DNA from: Bacillota bacterium | Lineage (GTDB): Bacteria > Bacillota > UBA4882 > UBA8346 | NCBI GenBank assembly: GCA_023400055.1 | Contig: JAEXFN010000062.1 | Location: 1 to 64,000 of the forward strand | Length of the DNA stretch: 64,000 nt | Direction: 5' to 3' | Shown here: positions 51,605 through 60,906 of the stretch, in pieces | Layout: each line of letters opens with the position of its first letter | How positions within the stretch are numbered: position 1 is the first letter of the stretch | Program-made: the position numbers and the translations under genes | The notes under the pieces: generated by a model | Database searches by the model: none | Told to the model about the DNA's origin: nothing | The model's input: only the letters and a program-made list of their open reading frames with translations

Positions 51605-52420
51605 ATGACGGTGAATGCCGCTTATCCCAGAGTGGTTTTGGCGCTCGGCGGCGGCGGAGCGCGGGGGTTTGCCCATATCGGGGTGCTGCAGGTTCTCAAG
51701 GAGGCGGGGATCAGTATCGCCGGGATCGTGGGAACCAGCATGGGGGCGCTGATCGGCGGGACGTACGCCGTGGGAACGGACCTCTATTATCTGGGGCAAC
51801 TCGTGGAATATCTGGGCTGGGAGGATCTGATCGATCTGCGCCTGCCCAAATTGGGCCTGATCGACGGCGTGAAGGTGCAGACGCTGATCGACCTGCTGAC
51901 CAAGGGAAAGAAGTTCGAGAACACGCTGTTGCGTTACTGGGCGGTGGCCACCGATCTGTTCAGCGGGGAAGAGGTCATTTTCAAGGAGGGGCCGCTCGCG
52001 CCGGCGATCCGCGCCAGCGTCTCGATACCGGGGGTCTTCAATCCGGTGGAGCTGAACGGGCGGATTCTGGTCGACGGCGGCGTGGTGGCCGGGGTGCCGG
52101 TGGCCGTCGCCAAGCAGATGGCCGGGGATATCACGGTGGCCGTCAACGTCGGGTTCGACCACACCCAGCATCAGCTGAACTCCTTGTTCGATGTGATGTC
52201 GAAAGTCCTGGATATCATGGGCAACCGCCTGGACGAGAGCCAGGTAGGTTTGGCCGATCTGGCCATCGTGCCGCAACTGGGGAACATCGGCACGCTCAGT
52301 TTTCAACGGGCCAAGGAGTGCGTGAGCATCGGCCGGGCGGCGGCGGAGCGGGTTTTGCCTCAACTGCAGCGGCGAATCGCCGAGTTTCAACAGAAAGGTT
52401 TGGTAAGCAACGCATTATGA
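51605..52420 (+). CDS. Patatin-like phospholipase (RssA type)
   Basis: A 271-aa patatin-fold lipid acyl hydrolase. The oxyanion hole GGGGARGFAHIG is at residues 13-24, the nucleophile Ser is in GTSMG (near 47) and the catalytic Asp in VDGGVVAG (near 160). GGAGGGG lies 5-7 nt before ATG 51605. Similar to bacterial RssA/YchK proteins, whose natural substrate is unclear. Its stop overlaps the next start by 4 bp. Confidence 0.92.
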   Translation: MTVNAAYPRVVLALGGGGARGFAHIGVLQVLKEAGISIAGIVGTSMGALIGGTYAVGTDLYYLGQLVEYLGWEDLIDLRLPKLGLIDGVKVQTLIDLLTKGKKFENTLLRYWAVATDLFSGEEVIFKEGPLAPAIRASVSIPGVFNPVELNGRILVDGGVVAGVPVAVAKQMAGDITVAVNVGFDHTQHQLNSLFDVMSKVLDIMGNRLDESQVGLADLAIVPQLGNIGTLSFQRAKECVSIGRAAAERVLPQLQRRIAEFQQKGLVSNAL

Positions 52421-53694
52421 ATACGGAAATCATCATCGTGGGGGGCGGAGCGGCCGGAACTTTGGCGGCGCTGACGGCGGCCAAGGCCGGGGCCCAAGTG
52501 GTATTGCTGGAACGGAACCGCACCATCGGCCGGAAACTGGCCATCACCGGCGGCGGCCGCTGTAATGTGACCAATCAGTCGGATCTGGCGGAGCTGGTGG
52601 CCAACACCCCCGGCAACGGTCGTTTTTTATACAGCGCTTTTCAAAACTTCGACGCTCAGGCGGTGATGGACCTCTTCCAAGATGAATTGAGAGTGCCGCT
52701 CAAGGTGGAGCGGGGCAAGCGGGTCTTCCCTGCCTCGGATCAGGCGCGCGACGTGGTCGAGGCCTTGCAGCGGGCGTTGCGGGAGCGGGGCGTCCGGGTG
52801 ATCCCGGAGGCGCGGGTCAGCGATCTGCTGCTGGGAGAGGGCCAGGTCACCGGCGTCCGTTGCACCGATGGCAGCGAGTACGGGGCGCTGGCAGTGATCG
52901 TCGCCACCGGCGGCGCCTCCTATCCGGGGACGGGCAGCACCGGGGACGGCTACCGCCTGGCGGAACAGGCCGGCCATACGCTGGTGCCGATCCGGCCGGC
53001 GTTGATTCCGCTGGAGACCCGGGAGGAATGGATCAAGGATCTGGAAGGGTTGTCGCTGACCAATGTCCGGGTGACCGCTTATTATGGCGGCAAGGTGCTG
53101 GATTCGGAGTTCGGGGAGATGCTCTTCACTGGGTTTGGCGTTTCCGGCCCGGTCATCCTCAGCCTGAGTCGCGCGGTGGCCGGCCGGGTTTTGGAAAAGC
53201 CTTTATCGGTGGCGCTGGCCATCGACTTGAAGCCGGCGCTCGGCGAAGCCGAACTCGACCTGCGGGTGCAACGCGATTTCGCCAAGTACGTCAACAAATT
53301 TTTCCGCAACGCCTTGGACGATCTGCTGCCCCAAAAATTGATTCCGGTCATGGTCAGGCTGTCGGGGATCGATCCCGACAAACCGGTGCACCAGGTCACC
53401 CGCGAGGAACGGGGCGAATTGGTGAGCCTCTTGAAAGGGCTGCAGCTGACGGTTACCCGTCCCCGGCCGCTGAAAGAGGCCATCGTCACCGTGGGCGGGG
53501 TCAATATCAAGGAGATCAACCCCAGGACCATGGCTTCCAAACGCCTGACCGGGCTGTATTTCGCCGGGGAAGTCATGGACGTCGACGCCTATACCGGCGG
53601 CTTTAACCTGCAGATCGCCTTCTCGTCCGGCCACGCGGCGGGTCTGGCCGCGGCGGAGCAGGTACATGAAATGCGGCGATCTCGGGCAAACTAG
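52417..53694 (+). CDS. HI0933-family FAD-dependent oxidoreductase
   Basis: A 425-aa flavoprotein of the HI0933/YhiN (BaiN-like) family. The FAD motif IIIVGGGAAGTLAAL is at residues 4-18, IGRKLAITGGGRCNVTN (near 36-52) is the family signature, and the C-terminal GEVMDVDAYTGGFNLQIAFS (near 386-405) closes the FAD site. The physiological substrate is unknown, though some relatives reduce bile-acid double bonds. The ATG overlaps the patatin stop, so the pair is coupled. Confidence 0.92.
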   Translation: MNTEIIIVGGGAAGTLAALTAAKAGAQVVLLERNRTIGRKLAITGGGRCNVTNQSDLAELVANTPGNGRFLYSAFQNFDAQAVMDLFQDELRVPLKVERGKRVFPASDQARDVVEALQRALRERGVRVIPEARVSDLLLGEGQVTGVRCTDGSEYGALAVIVATGGASYPGTGSTGDGYRLAEQAGHTLVPIRPALIPLETREEWIKDLEGLSLTNVRVTAYYGGKVLDSEFGEMLFTGFGVSGPVILSLSRAVAGRVLEKPLSVALAIDLKPALGEAELDLRVQRDFAKYVNKFFRNALDDLLPQKLIPVMVRLSGIDPDKPVHQVTREERGELVSLLKGLQLTVTRPRPLKEAIVTVGGVNIKEINPRTMASKRLTGLYFAGEVMDVDAYTGGFNLQIAFSSGHAAGLAAAEQVHEMRRSRAN

Positions 53695-53727
53695 CTTGCG
53701 GACGAATCCTTCCGGAAGGTGATGCGC

Positions 53728-53931
53728 GTGCCCGTTAAATATCGCTGGTATGAACGGCTGTTCTACCGTTTGCTGCGGCGTGAGAAGTACGGCGTGTGGC
53801 TGGTCTTCATCCTGATCAGCCTGTTGATGCTGGTGCAAGTGTTATTATTGGATCCCGCCATCCGCCGCCACCTGGTTCTCACCGACCAGTTGGAGGGAAG
53901 TGCGGTCCGGGTCTATCATGCCGGCCGTTAA
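53728..53931 (+). CDS. Small single-pass membrane protein, unrecognised
   Basis: A 67-aa protein with a basic N-terminus (YRWYERLFYRLLRREK), one membrane segment (about residues 20-40, VWLVFILISLLMLVQVLLL) and a short C-terminal tail. GTG 53728 has GGAAGG about 8 nt upstream. No family recognised. It follows the flavoprotein by 33 bp in the same direction and is closed by the terminator at 54040, so it belongs to that operon. Confidence 0.65.
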   Translation: MPVKYRWYERLFYRLLRREKYGVWLVFILISLLMLVQVLLLDPAIRRHLVLTDQLEGSAVRVYHAGR

Positions 53932-54281
53932 AGCGGCGACGCCATTCCGGGCGGGCTGGATTGCGACGCGGGGTAATCGAAACGTAACTTGTAAGAGCAG
54001 CGAGATTATGGTAAATTGAATATATTATTGATCAATCCAAGCACTCCGGGGGGTGCTTTTTTACTATCCGAGCCCGCGATGAGCGAAATGGAGCGATCTT
54101 AAAACAGCAATGGCAGTCATTTTTCATGAAGCAGGCGGAAGATTGGGCTGTTTGCCCATTATAATAAGAAAGTTGAGTCCGCCAGACATTTTATAATTGA
54201 TTTTCTTAATCTTATGAAGGAAATATACTGAATCAGACAGAATTTGATAAATCTTAGCTTCGTTGGATAGGTGGTTAATCG
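53932..54281. other. Intergenic region between the small membrane protein and hutP-like gene
   Basis: Contains the terminator at 54040-54062 and, beyond it, an AT-rich stretch with the presumed hutP promoter. I found no clear row of UAG/NAG triplets of the kind HutP binds. Confidence 0.5.
54040..54062 (+). terminator. Terminator before the hutP-aroH-hisC genes
   Basis: AGCACTC and GGGTGCT form a stem followed by six T residues, about 110 bp after the small membrane protein. Confidence 0.8.
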
Positions 54282-54794
54282 TTGCAAACGCAGCAGCCGG
54301 TCGACGGGATTGAGACAGCCTTATTCGACGCTAATTCGGGCCAGGATCCATTGGGAACCGGCCGGGGAGGCTTTAGCATGTTGGAATCGGGAAGCCGCGA
54401 GGTGGCGAAGGCGGCCTTGACCATGGCCATGACCGCGTCGCGCGAAGAAGAAAAATCGATGAAGGAATATTACCGCAACCACGAGATCCGGGCGGCGGCG
54501 GTGGATTACGGCGGCGAAGCGATCACCGCCATGAAGACCATCGTCGAACGGGCGGTGGTGGCGGCCAAACGCGAGCTATTGATCAAGGACGTCCACGCCG
54601 AGGAAGGCGCCATCGCCGGCGCCACCCGGGAAGCGATGTCTCAGATCCTCATCAAAGCCCTCGGCCTGAATATCGGCGGCAAGATCGGTATCGCCCGCAA
54701 GGGTGATCACGTCAGCGTGGCGGTATTTTTCAGCATTGGGCTGGTTCATTTGGATGAAATCGCGGTGGGCATGAGCCACCGGGCGGTGGAGTGA
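54282..54794 (+). CDS. HutP-family RNA-binding protein
   Basis: A 170-aa HutP-family protein. In Bacillus HutP is a histidine- and magnesium-dependent antiterminator of the hut operon. Family blocks here are REVAKAALTMAMTASREEEK (near 40-59), IRAAAVDYGGEAITA (near 70), VHAEEGAIAGATREA (near 106) and GLNIGGKIGIARKGDHVSVA (near 128). TTG 54282 has TAGGTGG 7 nt upstream. No histidine-degradation gene is near; instead chorismate mutase and HisC follow, so a regulatory role on aromatic or histidine synthesis is possible. The N-terminal 35 residues are extra compared with the family core. Confidence 0.9.
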   Translation: MQTQQPVDGIETALFDANSGQDPLGTGRGGFSMLESGSREVAKAALTMAMTASREEEKSMKEYYRNHEIRAAAVDYGGEAITAMKTIVERAVVAAKRELLIKDVHAEEGAIAGATREAMSQILIKALGLNIGGKIGIARKGDHVSVAVFFSIGLVHLDEIAVGMSHRAVE

Positions 54795-54803
54795 AAAACA
54801 ACG

Positions 54804-55178
54804 ATGAAGAATATTTGGGCAGTGCGGGGCGCCATTACCATTGACCGGGACGAACCGGATCAAGTATTGGCGGCCACCCGCGAGCTATTGAACGGGCTTT
54901 TTGCGGCCAACCGAATCGCACCGCAGGACATCATCAGTATCGTCTTTACCGTGACCCCGGATATCCGGAGCGAGTTTCCGGCGGTGGCCGCGCGGGAACT
55001 CGGCCTGGCGGACACTCCCTTGATGTGCGCCCAGGAGATACCCAAGGCCGGCGCCTTGCCGCTATGCATCCGGGTCCTGCTGCATTTCTATACCGAACTG
55101 GACAAGGGGGCGCTGCGCCCGGTTTATCTGCGCCAGGCGGTGCGGCTGCGCCCCGATCTCTGCGGCGCGGTTCAATAA
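54804..55178 (+). CDS. aroH: Chorismate mutase, AroH type
   Basis: A 124-aa monofunctional AroH chorismate mutase, converting chorismate to prephenate for Phe and Tyr synthesis. Active-site residues are Arg8 (WAVRGAIT), Arg in AAREL (near 64), Glu in CAQEIPKAGALPLCIRV (near 79), Arg in CIRV (near 91) and Tyr in RPVYLR. It starts 9 bp after the hutP-like gene and is followed by hisC. Confidence 0.95.
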   Translation: MKNIWAVRGAITIDRDEPDQVLAATRELLNGLFAANRIAPQDIISIVFTVTPDIRSEFPAVAARELGLADTPLMCAQEIPKAGALPLCIRVLLHFYTELDKGALRPVYLRQAVRLRPDLCGAVQ

Positions 55179-55209
55179 GGTCCTGATTATGCGAACAGAG
55201 GTGATTCCT

Positions 55210-56325
55210 ATGAAATATAGCGGCTTATTTCGCGAGTGCGTCGAGGCGATACCGCCATACGTCCCGGGCAAACCCATCGAAGAGCTCGAACGGGAACTGG
55301 GGTTGAACGGCGTCATCAAAATGGCTTCCAATGAGAATCCGTTGGGCCCTTCCCAGGAGGTCCGGCAAGCGGTCATTCAGGCCTTGGAGCGGGTGGCCCA
55401 ATATCCGGACGCCAATAATTTTTATCTGCGCGACGCCCTTGCCGCCGAGCTGGGGGTGCCCGCCGAGCAACTGCTCATCGGCAACGGCCTGGATGATGTC
55501 AACCGGATCTTGGCGGAAACCTTATTCAATCCCGGCGATGAAGTGATCATCCCGCAGCCGACCTTCAGCCAGTATGAGATCGTCACCCGGCTGATGGGGG
55601 CCAAACCGGTCTTTGTCAAGGGCGACGGCTACCGCCACGATCTCGACGCCATGGTAGGGGCGATCACCGACCGCACCAAGATGATCTTCATCTGCAACCC
55701 CAACAATCCGACTGGCACAATCATCAGCGAAGCGGAGTTGGTCCGGTTTTTGCGGCAAGTTCCCGAACGGATCCCGGTGGTGCTCGATGAAGCTTATGCC
55801 GATTTCGCCGACGATCCGGCATTCCCCGACGGTATCCGCCTGCTGCAGAACGGTTTTGCCAACCTGATCGTGTATCACACCTTCTCAAAGATTCACGGCA
55901 TGGCCGGCTTGCGGCTGGGTTACGCCGTAGCCGCGCCGGAACTGATCCGGCAGACCTGGCGGATCAAGGACCCGTTCAACGTCAATCTGATTGCGCAAGC
56001 GGCGGGCGTGGCCGCCTTGAATAGCAAGCGCCATATCATGCTCAGCAAGGAATTGGTCCAGACCGGCAAGCGCCAGTTTTACGAGGAGTTGGACCGGCTC
56101 GGCGTCCGCTACCTGCCGACCCAGGCCAATTTCATCCTGATCGATTGCGGCCAGGACAGCCGCCCGGTCTATGATCACCTGCTGCACAGCGGGATCATCG
56201 TCCGGATGACCCACTCTTTCGGGTTGCCCCATTGTCTCCGGGTTACCTTTGGCACCGCTGAACAGAACGACCGTTTCTTCCGGGCTTTCCGCGAAGGATT
56301 TAAACGGCTGGAGATTACCGCCTGA
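55210..56325 (+). CDS. hisC: Histidinol-phosphate aminotransferase
   Basis: A 371-aa PLP-dependent class II aminotransferase of the HisC family. The substrate-site start KMASNENPLGPS is near residue 38, CNPNNPTGT near 162, and the PLP lysine in HTFSKIHGMAGLRLGY near 223. In Bacillota such enzymes often serve both histidinol phosphate and aromatic amino acids; next to aroH the aromatic role (prephenate or phenylpyruvate transamination) is likely. AGAGGTGA lies 5 nt before ATG 55210. It is 31 bp after aroH and ends at a terminator. Confidence 0.93.
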   Translation: MKYSGLFRECVEAIPPYVPGKPIEELERELGLNGVIKMASNENPLGPSQEVRQAVIQALERVAQYPDANNFYLRDALAAELGVPAEQLLIGNGLDDVNRILAETLFNPGDEVIIPQPTFSQYEIVTRLMGAKPVFVKGDGYRHDLDAMVGAITDRTKMIFICNPNNPTGTIISEAELVRFLRQVPERIPVVLDEAYADFADDPAFPDGIRLLQNGFANLIVYHTFSKIHGMAGLRLGYAVAAPELIRQTWRIKDPFNVNLIAQAAGVAALNSKRHIMLSKELVQTGKRQFYEELDRLGVRYLPTQANFILIDCGQDSRPVYDHLLHSGIIVRMTHSFGLPHCLRVTFGTAEQNDRFFRAFREGFKRLEITA

Positions 56326-56369
56326 ACAAATAAGTTCCTTCGCTTCTGTTTTTTTCGGGTGTAAAGATG

Positions 56370-56398
56370 TCCCTCACCGTTACGATGAGGGATTTTTT
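56370..56398 (+). terminator. Terminator after hisC
   Basis: TCCCTCA-N9-TGAGGGA followed by six T residues. Confidence 0.92.
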
Positions 56399-56587
56399 AT
56401 TGGCGGTCGATTGGTTGCGAGACACTGTAAATTTTTCATATTTATGGTCAATTGGGAAGGGATTGGCATAAACGTCGCGAAATTCATTGAGGATCGATCG
56501 CTTATAAGTTTACGCGAACATTCCGGCATTGATGCGGTTTAGCCGCCGCTGGCCTTGGTCAAAGGGATAGGAGGATACCGGCAGGTC

Positions 56588-57865
56588 ATGTTCACCATCT
56601 TAATCGTGGATGACGACTATTTGGTCCGCGTGGGGATCAGAGAGACGATTCATTGGGAAAGCTATCAATTCGCCATTGCCGGCGAGGCCAATAACGGCAG
56701 GGAGGGCTTGGCGGCCGCTCTTTCCCTGAAGCCGGACGTGATCATTACCGATATCCGCATGCCGTTGATGGACGGGGTGGAGTTCATGGCCAAGTTCCGG
56801 GAGGCCGGAATCGATTCAAAGCTGATCGTTTTGAGCGGTTACGATGAATTCGACTATGCCCGGTCGGCGATCCGCTTCGGGGCCTCGGCCTATATTTTGA
56901 AGCCGATCGAGAATCAACAGTTGATTGAGGCGGTCTTGAATGCCGGTCGGAGCATTCGGGAGGAACGGGAAGCCAGACATCATTACAACGAGTTGCGCAA
57001 GGAGCTGCCGGCGATCAAAAGGCAGTTTGTCTTGGATTTGTTGGCGGGGAGCATCCGGGATGAAGCGGAGATTCAGGCCAAATTGAGCCTTCTCGAACTG
57101 CCTTTGGAACTCCGGAACCATCTGGTGCTCGTCTTGAAGATCGATGATTTTCAGTTTGTGGCGCGCCAATCCACCGCGGAACAACTGGAAGCGCTCCGGA
57201 CCGGGCTACCGGATCTGATTTCCGGAATGGTCTTCGTCAAATGGGGTTTTCAAGGGATAACCCTGGACAAAAGCGTCGAGGAAACCATCGTTATTCTGCA
57301 ACTGGGCGACTCCGGCGCAGCAGCGGGAACGGTCGCCAACTTGAAAGAAGCCGGCAAGGAGCTGTTGACGCGGTTTAAGGAGCTCTTCGAGGACAGTTAC
57401 ACTCTCTCCGTAGGGATCGGCGGGCCTTCCCCGCGACTGACCTCTTTGAACGCGGCCTATCGGGAAGCTTTGAAAGCCGCCGAACAAAAGTTATTGCCGG
57501 GAACGAGCCAGATCGCTTATGCCCGGGATGAGGGAGTGGCGGATTGCCATCCGCTGGTCCGGGCGGCCATCGCCTATCTGAAGAGTCATTTCGACCAGGA
57601 AATCACCGTGGAGGCGGTGGCCCGGGAACTGTTCGTCAGCCCGTCGCATTTGATGCACCTGATCAAGGCGGAGCTCGGCAAGACTTTGAACGACTGTCTG
57701 GTGGAGTACCGGATCGAACGGGCCAAGGAGCTGTTGCGGGAGAAAAACACCAAGATTTATGAGGTCTGCGAGCAAGTGGGCTACAGCGACACCAAATATT
57801 TCAGCCAACTGTTCAAGAAATTGACCGGGCTGAGTCCCAGCGAATACGGCAAGATTATTTCTTAA
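56588..57865 (+). CDS. AraC-family response regulator (YesN type)
   Basis: A 425-aa regulator with an N-terminal receiver (about 1-120; acidic pair DDDYLV, phospho-Asp in VIITDIRMPLMDG near 56, Lys in ILKPIE near 107), a middle helical region (about 130-320) and a C-terminal AraC DNA-binding domain (about 325-425; VEAVARELFVSPSHLMHLIK, EVCEQVGYSDTKYFSQLFKK). ATG 56588 is taken; AGGAGG lies 13 nt upstream. It precedes its sensor kinase by 27 bp. YesMN pairs usually turn on carbohydrate ABC transporters and glycoside enzymes, which follow here. Confidence 0.94.
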   Translation: MFTILIVDDDYLVRVGIRETIHWESYQFAIAGEANNGREGLAAALSLKPDVIITDIRMPLMDGVEFMAKFREAGIDSKLIVLSGYDEFDYARSAIRFGASAYILKPIENQQLIEAVLNAGRSIREEREARHHYNELRKELPAIKRQFVLDLLAGSIRDEAEIQAKLSLLELPLELRNHLVLVLKIDDFQFVARQSTAEQLEALRTGLPDLISGMVFVKWGFQGITLDKSVEETIVILQLGDSGAAAGTVANLKEAGKELLTRFKELFEDSYTLSVGIGGPSPRLTSLNAAYREALKAAEQKLLPGTSQIAYARDEGVADCHPLVRAAIAYLKSHFDQEITVEAVARELFVSPSHLMHLIKAELGKTLNDCLVEYRIERAKELLREKNTKIYEVCEQVGYSDTKYFSQLFKKLTGLSPSEYGKIIS

Positions 57866-57892
57866 ACGGTAGCACCCGGCAAGGATCACGTC

Positions 57893-59650
57893 ATGATGAA
57901 TCCATTCTTCATTTTTTTACGCAGATTACGCATCCGGAACCGGCTGGTCATCTTCCTGACCTTAGCTTTGCTGCTTTCCACCGGTTTCATCATCGTTATC
58001 GCCCGGACGGTGGCGCAATCACTCCTTAAGAATTATCTCTCCGATTATGTCGAAGCCACGCAAAGTGAGATCTCGGCCAGCGTGGGCCTGATCGTCGATG
58101 AGCTTAACATCCTGGCCGCCCGCCTGACGGTGAACAACGGGATTTATCAACTCTTCAACTCCGAACCGCAACGGACTTACGCCGCCCGGACCGCCCGGTT
58201 GCGGCAGATCCTGGACGGTCTGCTGGTCCACAAGGAGATTGTCGGGGCGATCTATATCGTCAACCGGGCCAATGAGATTTACGAATACGCTCCGGCCGAT
58301 TTGGTGATTCAAAAGCCTGATTTGCTCGATATTCACCGGGTCCGGACGGCGACTCTGCCGGTGTGGGGCGGCGTCAAAAGAGACGTCCATAACAATGCTT
58401 ATATTCTGTTCGGCCGGAAGTACGACAATTTTTATACCGGTGAGACGCTGGGCTTGTTATTTATCTATATCCGGCAGTCCGCGCTTTACGAGATCTACCG
58501 CAAGATGGTTCCCGAAGGCGGCTTCTCCTTTATCCTGGCCGACGGCCAGCGGGTAATCTCCTATCCCGATAAAGACCAGGTCGGAAAGGTCTATTTCGAT
58601 ACCGCGCTCTTCCAAAGCGACCGCCCCTTCAGTTATAAGAGCACGGTGTATCACGGCGAGCGGGTGCTGGTCGCCATCCGGCAATTTGACGACCATCTGA
58701 AGCGGCTGGGGATCGATTGGAAAATCGTCAGCGTAATCTCGGAAAAACACTTGTTTGCGGCGGTTTCTCGGGTCAATTGGCTGGTGCTGATCATCGGCTC
58801 CGCTATTTTACTGGCAGCCATTCCGCTGGCGATTTATTTCTCGTTTACGATTACCCGTTCGGTAGGCCGTTTAAAAGATAAGCTGGATGCCTTCGGCCGA
58901 GGGGCGTCCCGGCCGGTCTCAGCCGGACCGCCCGGTGACGAGATCGCCCTGTTGGAAGAGAGTTACAATAAGATGGTGTTGCGGATCCAGGATCTGATTC
59001 GCAAAAACAACCTCGAAAAAGAGAAACAGCGGGAGTTGGAGCTGATCGCGCTCCAGGCCCAGATCAATCCCCATTTCATCTATAACACGCTAGACGCCAT
59101 CGGCTGGATGGCCAAACTGAAGAATCAGACGGAGATCGAAAAGCTGGTGATCGCGCTGGCCACGTTTTTTCGGATCAGCCTGCATAAGGGCGACAAGTTC
59201 ATCACCGTGGAGGAAGAGATCCAGCTGGTGCAGAGCTTCGTCACTATCGAACAGATGCGTTTTCCCGGCAAATTCGTGGCCAGCTACCAGATTGCCGAGG
59301 AGATCAAGGCCTGTTCCATCCTGAAGATCATCCTGCAGCCCCTGGTGGAAAACGCCATCAAACACGGCATCCATCCCAAAGATGGTGCCGGGCACATCCG
59401 GGTGAATGGCCTGAAAGACGGTGACGATATCGTCTTTGAAGTAATGGACGATGGCGTGGGGATCGCCACAGACCGCGATCCGGTCCGGGCGTCGCTCCAA
59501 AATAGCCGCGCCGGCTACGGCTTACGGAACGTCAACGAACGGATCAAGCTCGAATATGGCGCGGTGTATGGCATAACCTTGCACAGCGAGCCGGGGAAAG
59601 GGACCACCGTTACGGTCAGAATTCGCAAAGCGCAGCAAATTGCGGGTTAA
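57893..59650 (+). CDS. Sensor histidine kinase (YesM type)
   Basis: A 585-aa membrane kinase: segment 1 (about 18-38), an extracellular Cache-type sensor domain (about 40-290), segment 2 (about 297-318), HAMP (about 320-375), a HisKA_7-type kinase core with the phospho-His in QAQINPHFIYNTLD (near 397) and an HATPase domain (PLVENAIKHGI near 485; MDDGVGI and GYGLRNVNERI). It pairs with the YesN-like regulator upstream and probably senses an oligosaccharide or its binding protein. Confidence 0.94.
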   Translation: MMNPFFIFLRRLRIRNRLVIFLTLALLLSTGFIIVIARTVAQSLLKNYLSDYVEATQSEISASVGLIVDELNILAARLTVNNGIYQLFNSEPQRTYAARTARLRQILDGLLVHKEIVGAIYIVNRANEIYEYAPADLVIQKPDLLDIHRVRTATLPVWGGVKRDVHNNAYILFGRKYDNFYTGETLGLLFIYIRQSALYEIYRKMVPEGGFSFILADGQRVISYPDKDQVGKVYFDTALFQSDRPFSYKSTVYHGERVLVAIRQFDDHLKRLGIDWKIVSVISEKHLFAAVSRVNWLVLIIGSAILLAAIPLAIYFSFTITRSVGRLKDKLDAFGRGASRPVSAGPPGDEIALLEESYNKMVLRIQDLIRKNNLEKEKQRELELIALQAQINPHFIYNTLDAIGWMAKLKNQTEIEKLVIALATFFRISLHKGDKFITVEEEIQLVQSFVTIEQMRFPGKFVASYQIAEEIKACSILKIILQPLVENAIKHGIHPKDGAGHIRVNGLKDGDDIVFEVMDDGVGIATDRDPVRASLQNSRAGYGLRNVNERIKLEYGAVYGITLHSEPGKGTTVTVRIRKAQQIAG

Positions 59651-59700
59651 ACGGGTTAGATCCGATGTATCGGGGATGAGCCGCTGACAAATGGCGAGAG

Positions 59701-60699
59701 CTAGGCCGTTTTCTGCAGTTTGATCAAGAGTTCGTTCAAGGGCAGTGCGATGCTGGCTGAGATGATCTGGCTGATCCAGAGGGCGCCGATGATAATGCCC
59801 CCGTTTAAAACCATCAACGCCAATGCGAACACGAAGAGCTGCCGCTTTACCGGAGCCAGCGTAATCACTTTCACGATCCGGTCCGAGGAATAAGCGATCG
59901 GGAAGCCGATATAAAGAAATTGGGCGCTCCCATCCACCAGATAATGGTCGGGGTCGTTTTTCGACGGCCATCTGCGGATCATTTGATAATGTAGGTTACG
60001 GTTGTAGGATGCCGGGATCAATTTTTGGGAACCCCCGATAATGTACGCCCCGTTGTACCCCTTTTTATCCTCAAAGAACGGAAAAAAACTGCTGGTCTTC
60101 ATGTCGAGCAGCACGTATCCGATGGGTTGATGGTTGGCATCGTTGATTTTCAGCGCCAGGGTCAGGAAACTGCCTAGCGTCCGCGCCGGTCTGGTGCGGT
60201 AACGGCCCGATTTCTGGATATGGGTCCACCAGAGCAATTGCCCATCGGATAGCGTGAAATCGCGTAACGACCGGTTTTGCAGCAACTGTCCCAGGGTTGG
60301 CCGATTGTTCGGTGCCAGCTCGATGGAGTCGGAGGAGTACAAGGCTTGCGCTCGGTTTAATCCGTAAATCGTGATGCTGGTCAGATTGACGCTCGAGTTC
60401 TGAATGCCGTTCAATTTGTCGATGGCCTTGTTGGCGATGGAACTGTTAAAGCCGGGATTTTGCAACGCTTGAATGATATCCTCGTCATTCAGGAGCAACT
60501 TGGCGGTTTCTTCCATGAGCGACAGGAACAGCTGGGCGTTGCGGTTCTGTTGCTCGGCATACTGGATCGAAAGTCGGACCGCGTGGCGGAGGATATTTTC
60601 CCTTAACGTCAGAAAAAGCAGCAGGCTGGTGACTACGGCGCTGGTGGAGACCACGATCACGATCAGGGCGCGGACTTTAAATTCGAGCCGGGTAAACAA
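59701..60699 (-). CDS. Cache sensor module without kinase domain (truncated YesM-like)
   Basis: A 332-aa protein with a membrane segment near residues 10-30, a large extracellular Cache-like domain (about 35-280) and a second segment near 285-310, then it stops just after SASIALPLNELLIKLQKTA, where HAMP would begin. No kinase follows: the next bases on that strand are the end of the convergent sensor kinase. TTG 60699 has GAGGTGA 3-4 nt upstream. It may be a decayed sensor kinase or a deliberate stand-alone receptor that partners the neighbouring kinase. Its sensor domain looks related in layout, not closely in sequence, to that of the kinase. Confidence 0.8.
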   Translation of the reverse strand: MFTRLEFKVRALIVIVVSTSAVVTSLLLFLTLRENILRHAVRLSIQYAEQQNRNAQLFLSLMEETAKLLLNDEDIIQALQNPGFNSSIANKAIDKLNGIQNSSVNLTSITIYGLNRAQALYSSDSIELAPNNRPTLGQLLQNRSLRDFTLSDGQLLWWTHIQKSGRYRTRPARTLGSFLTLALKINDANHQPIGYVLLDMKTSSFFPFFEDKKGYNGAYIIGGSQKLIPASYNRNLHYQMIRRWPSKNDPDHYLVDGSAQFLYIGFPIAYSSDRIVKVITLAPVKRQLFVFALALMVLNGGIIIGALWISQIISASIALPLNELLIKLQKTA

Positions 60700-60906
60700 A
60701 GGATCACCTCACCGCTCAGGGAACGAGCCGTTTCCATGGCATCGGAGTGCCAAAAATCCAGGAATAATTTGCCGGTTGTTGATAATATTGTAACATTTTT
60801 CCGAGTTCATAGATAGCAGTTTACCCAACCATTTTAGCAGGTTTGCTGGCTTAAAATTCAGCATGACTTCGTTTACAATATGTACGTTGCGTAAGGAGAG
60901 ATCGGG
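60700..60906. other. Divergent promoter region between truncated sensor and binding-protein genes
   Basis: AT-rich with TACAAT near 60873 as a possible -10 for the binding-protein gene and TACAATATTAT on the other strand near 60785. No repeated operator was identified. Confidence 0.4.

Noticed and set aside
54063..54281. HutP-type antiterminator (row of NAG triplets) upstream of the hutP-like gene
   Set aside because: No regular series of triplets overlapping a terminator was visible.
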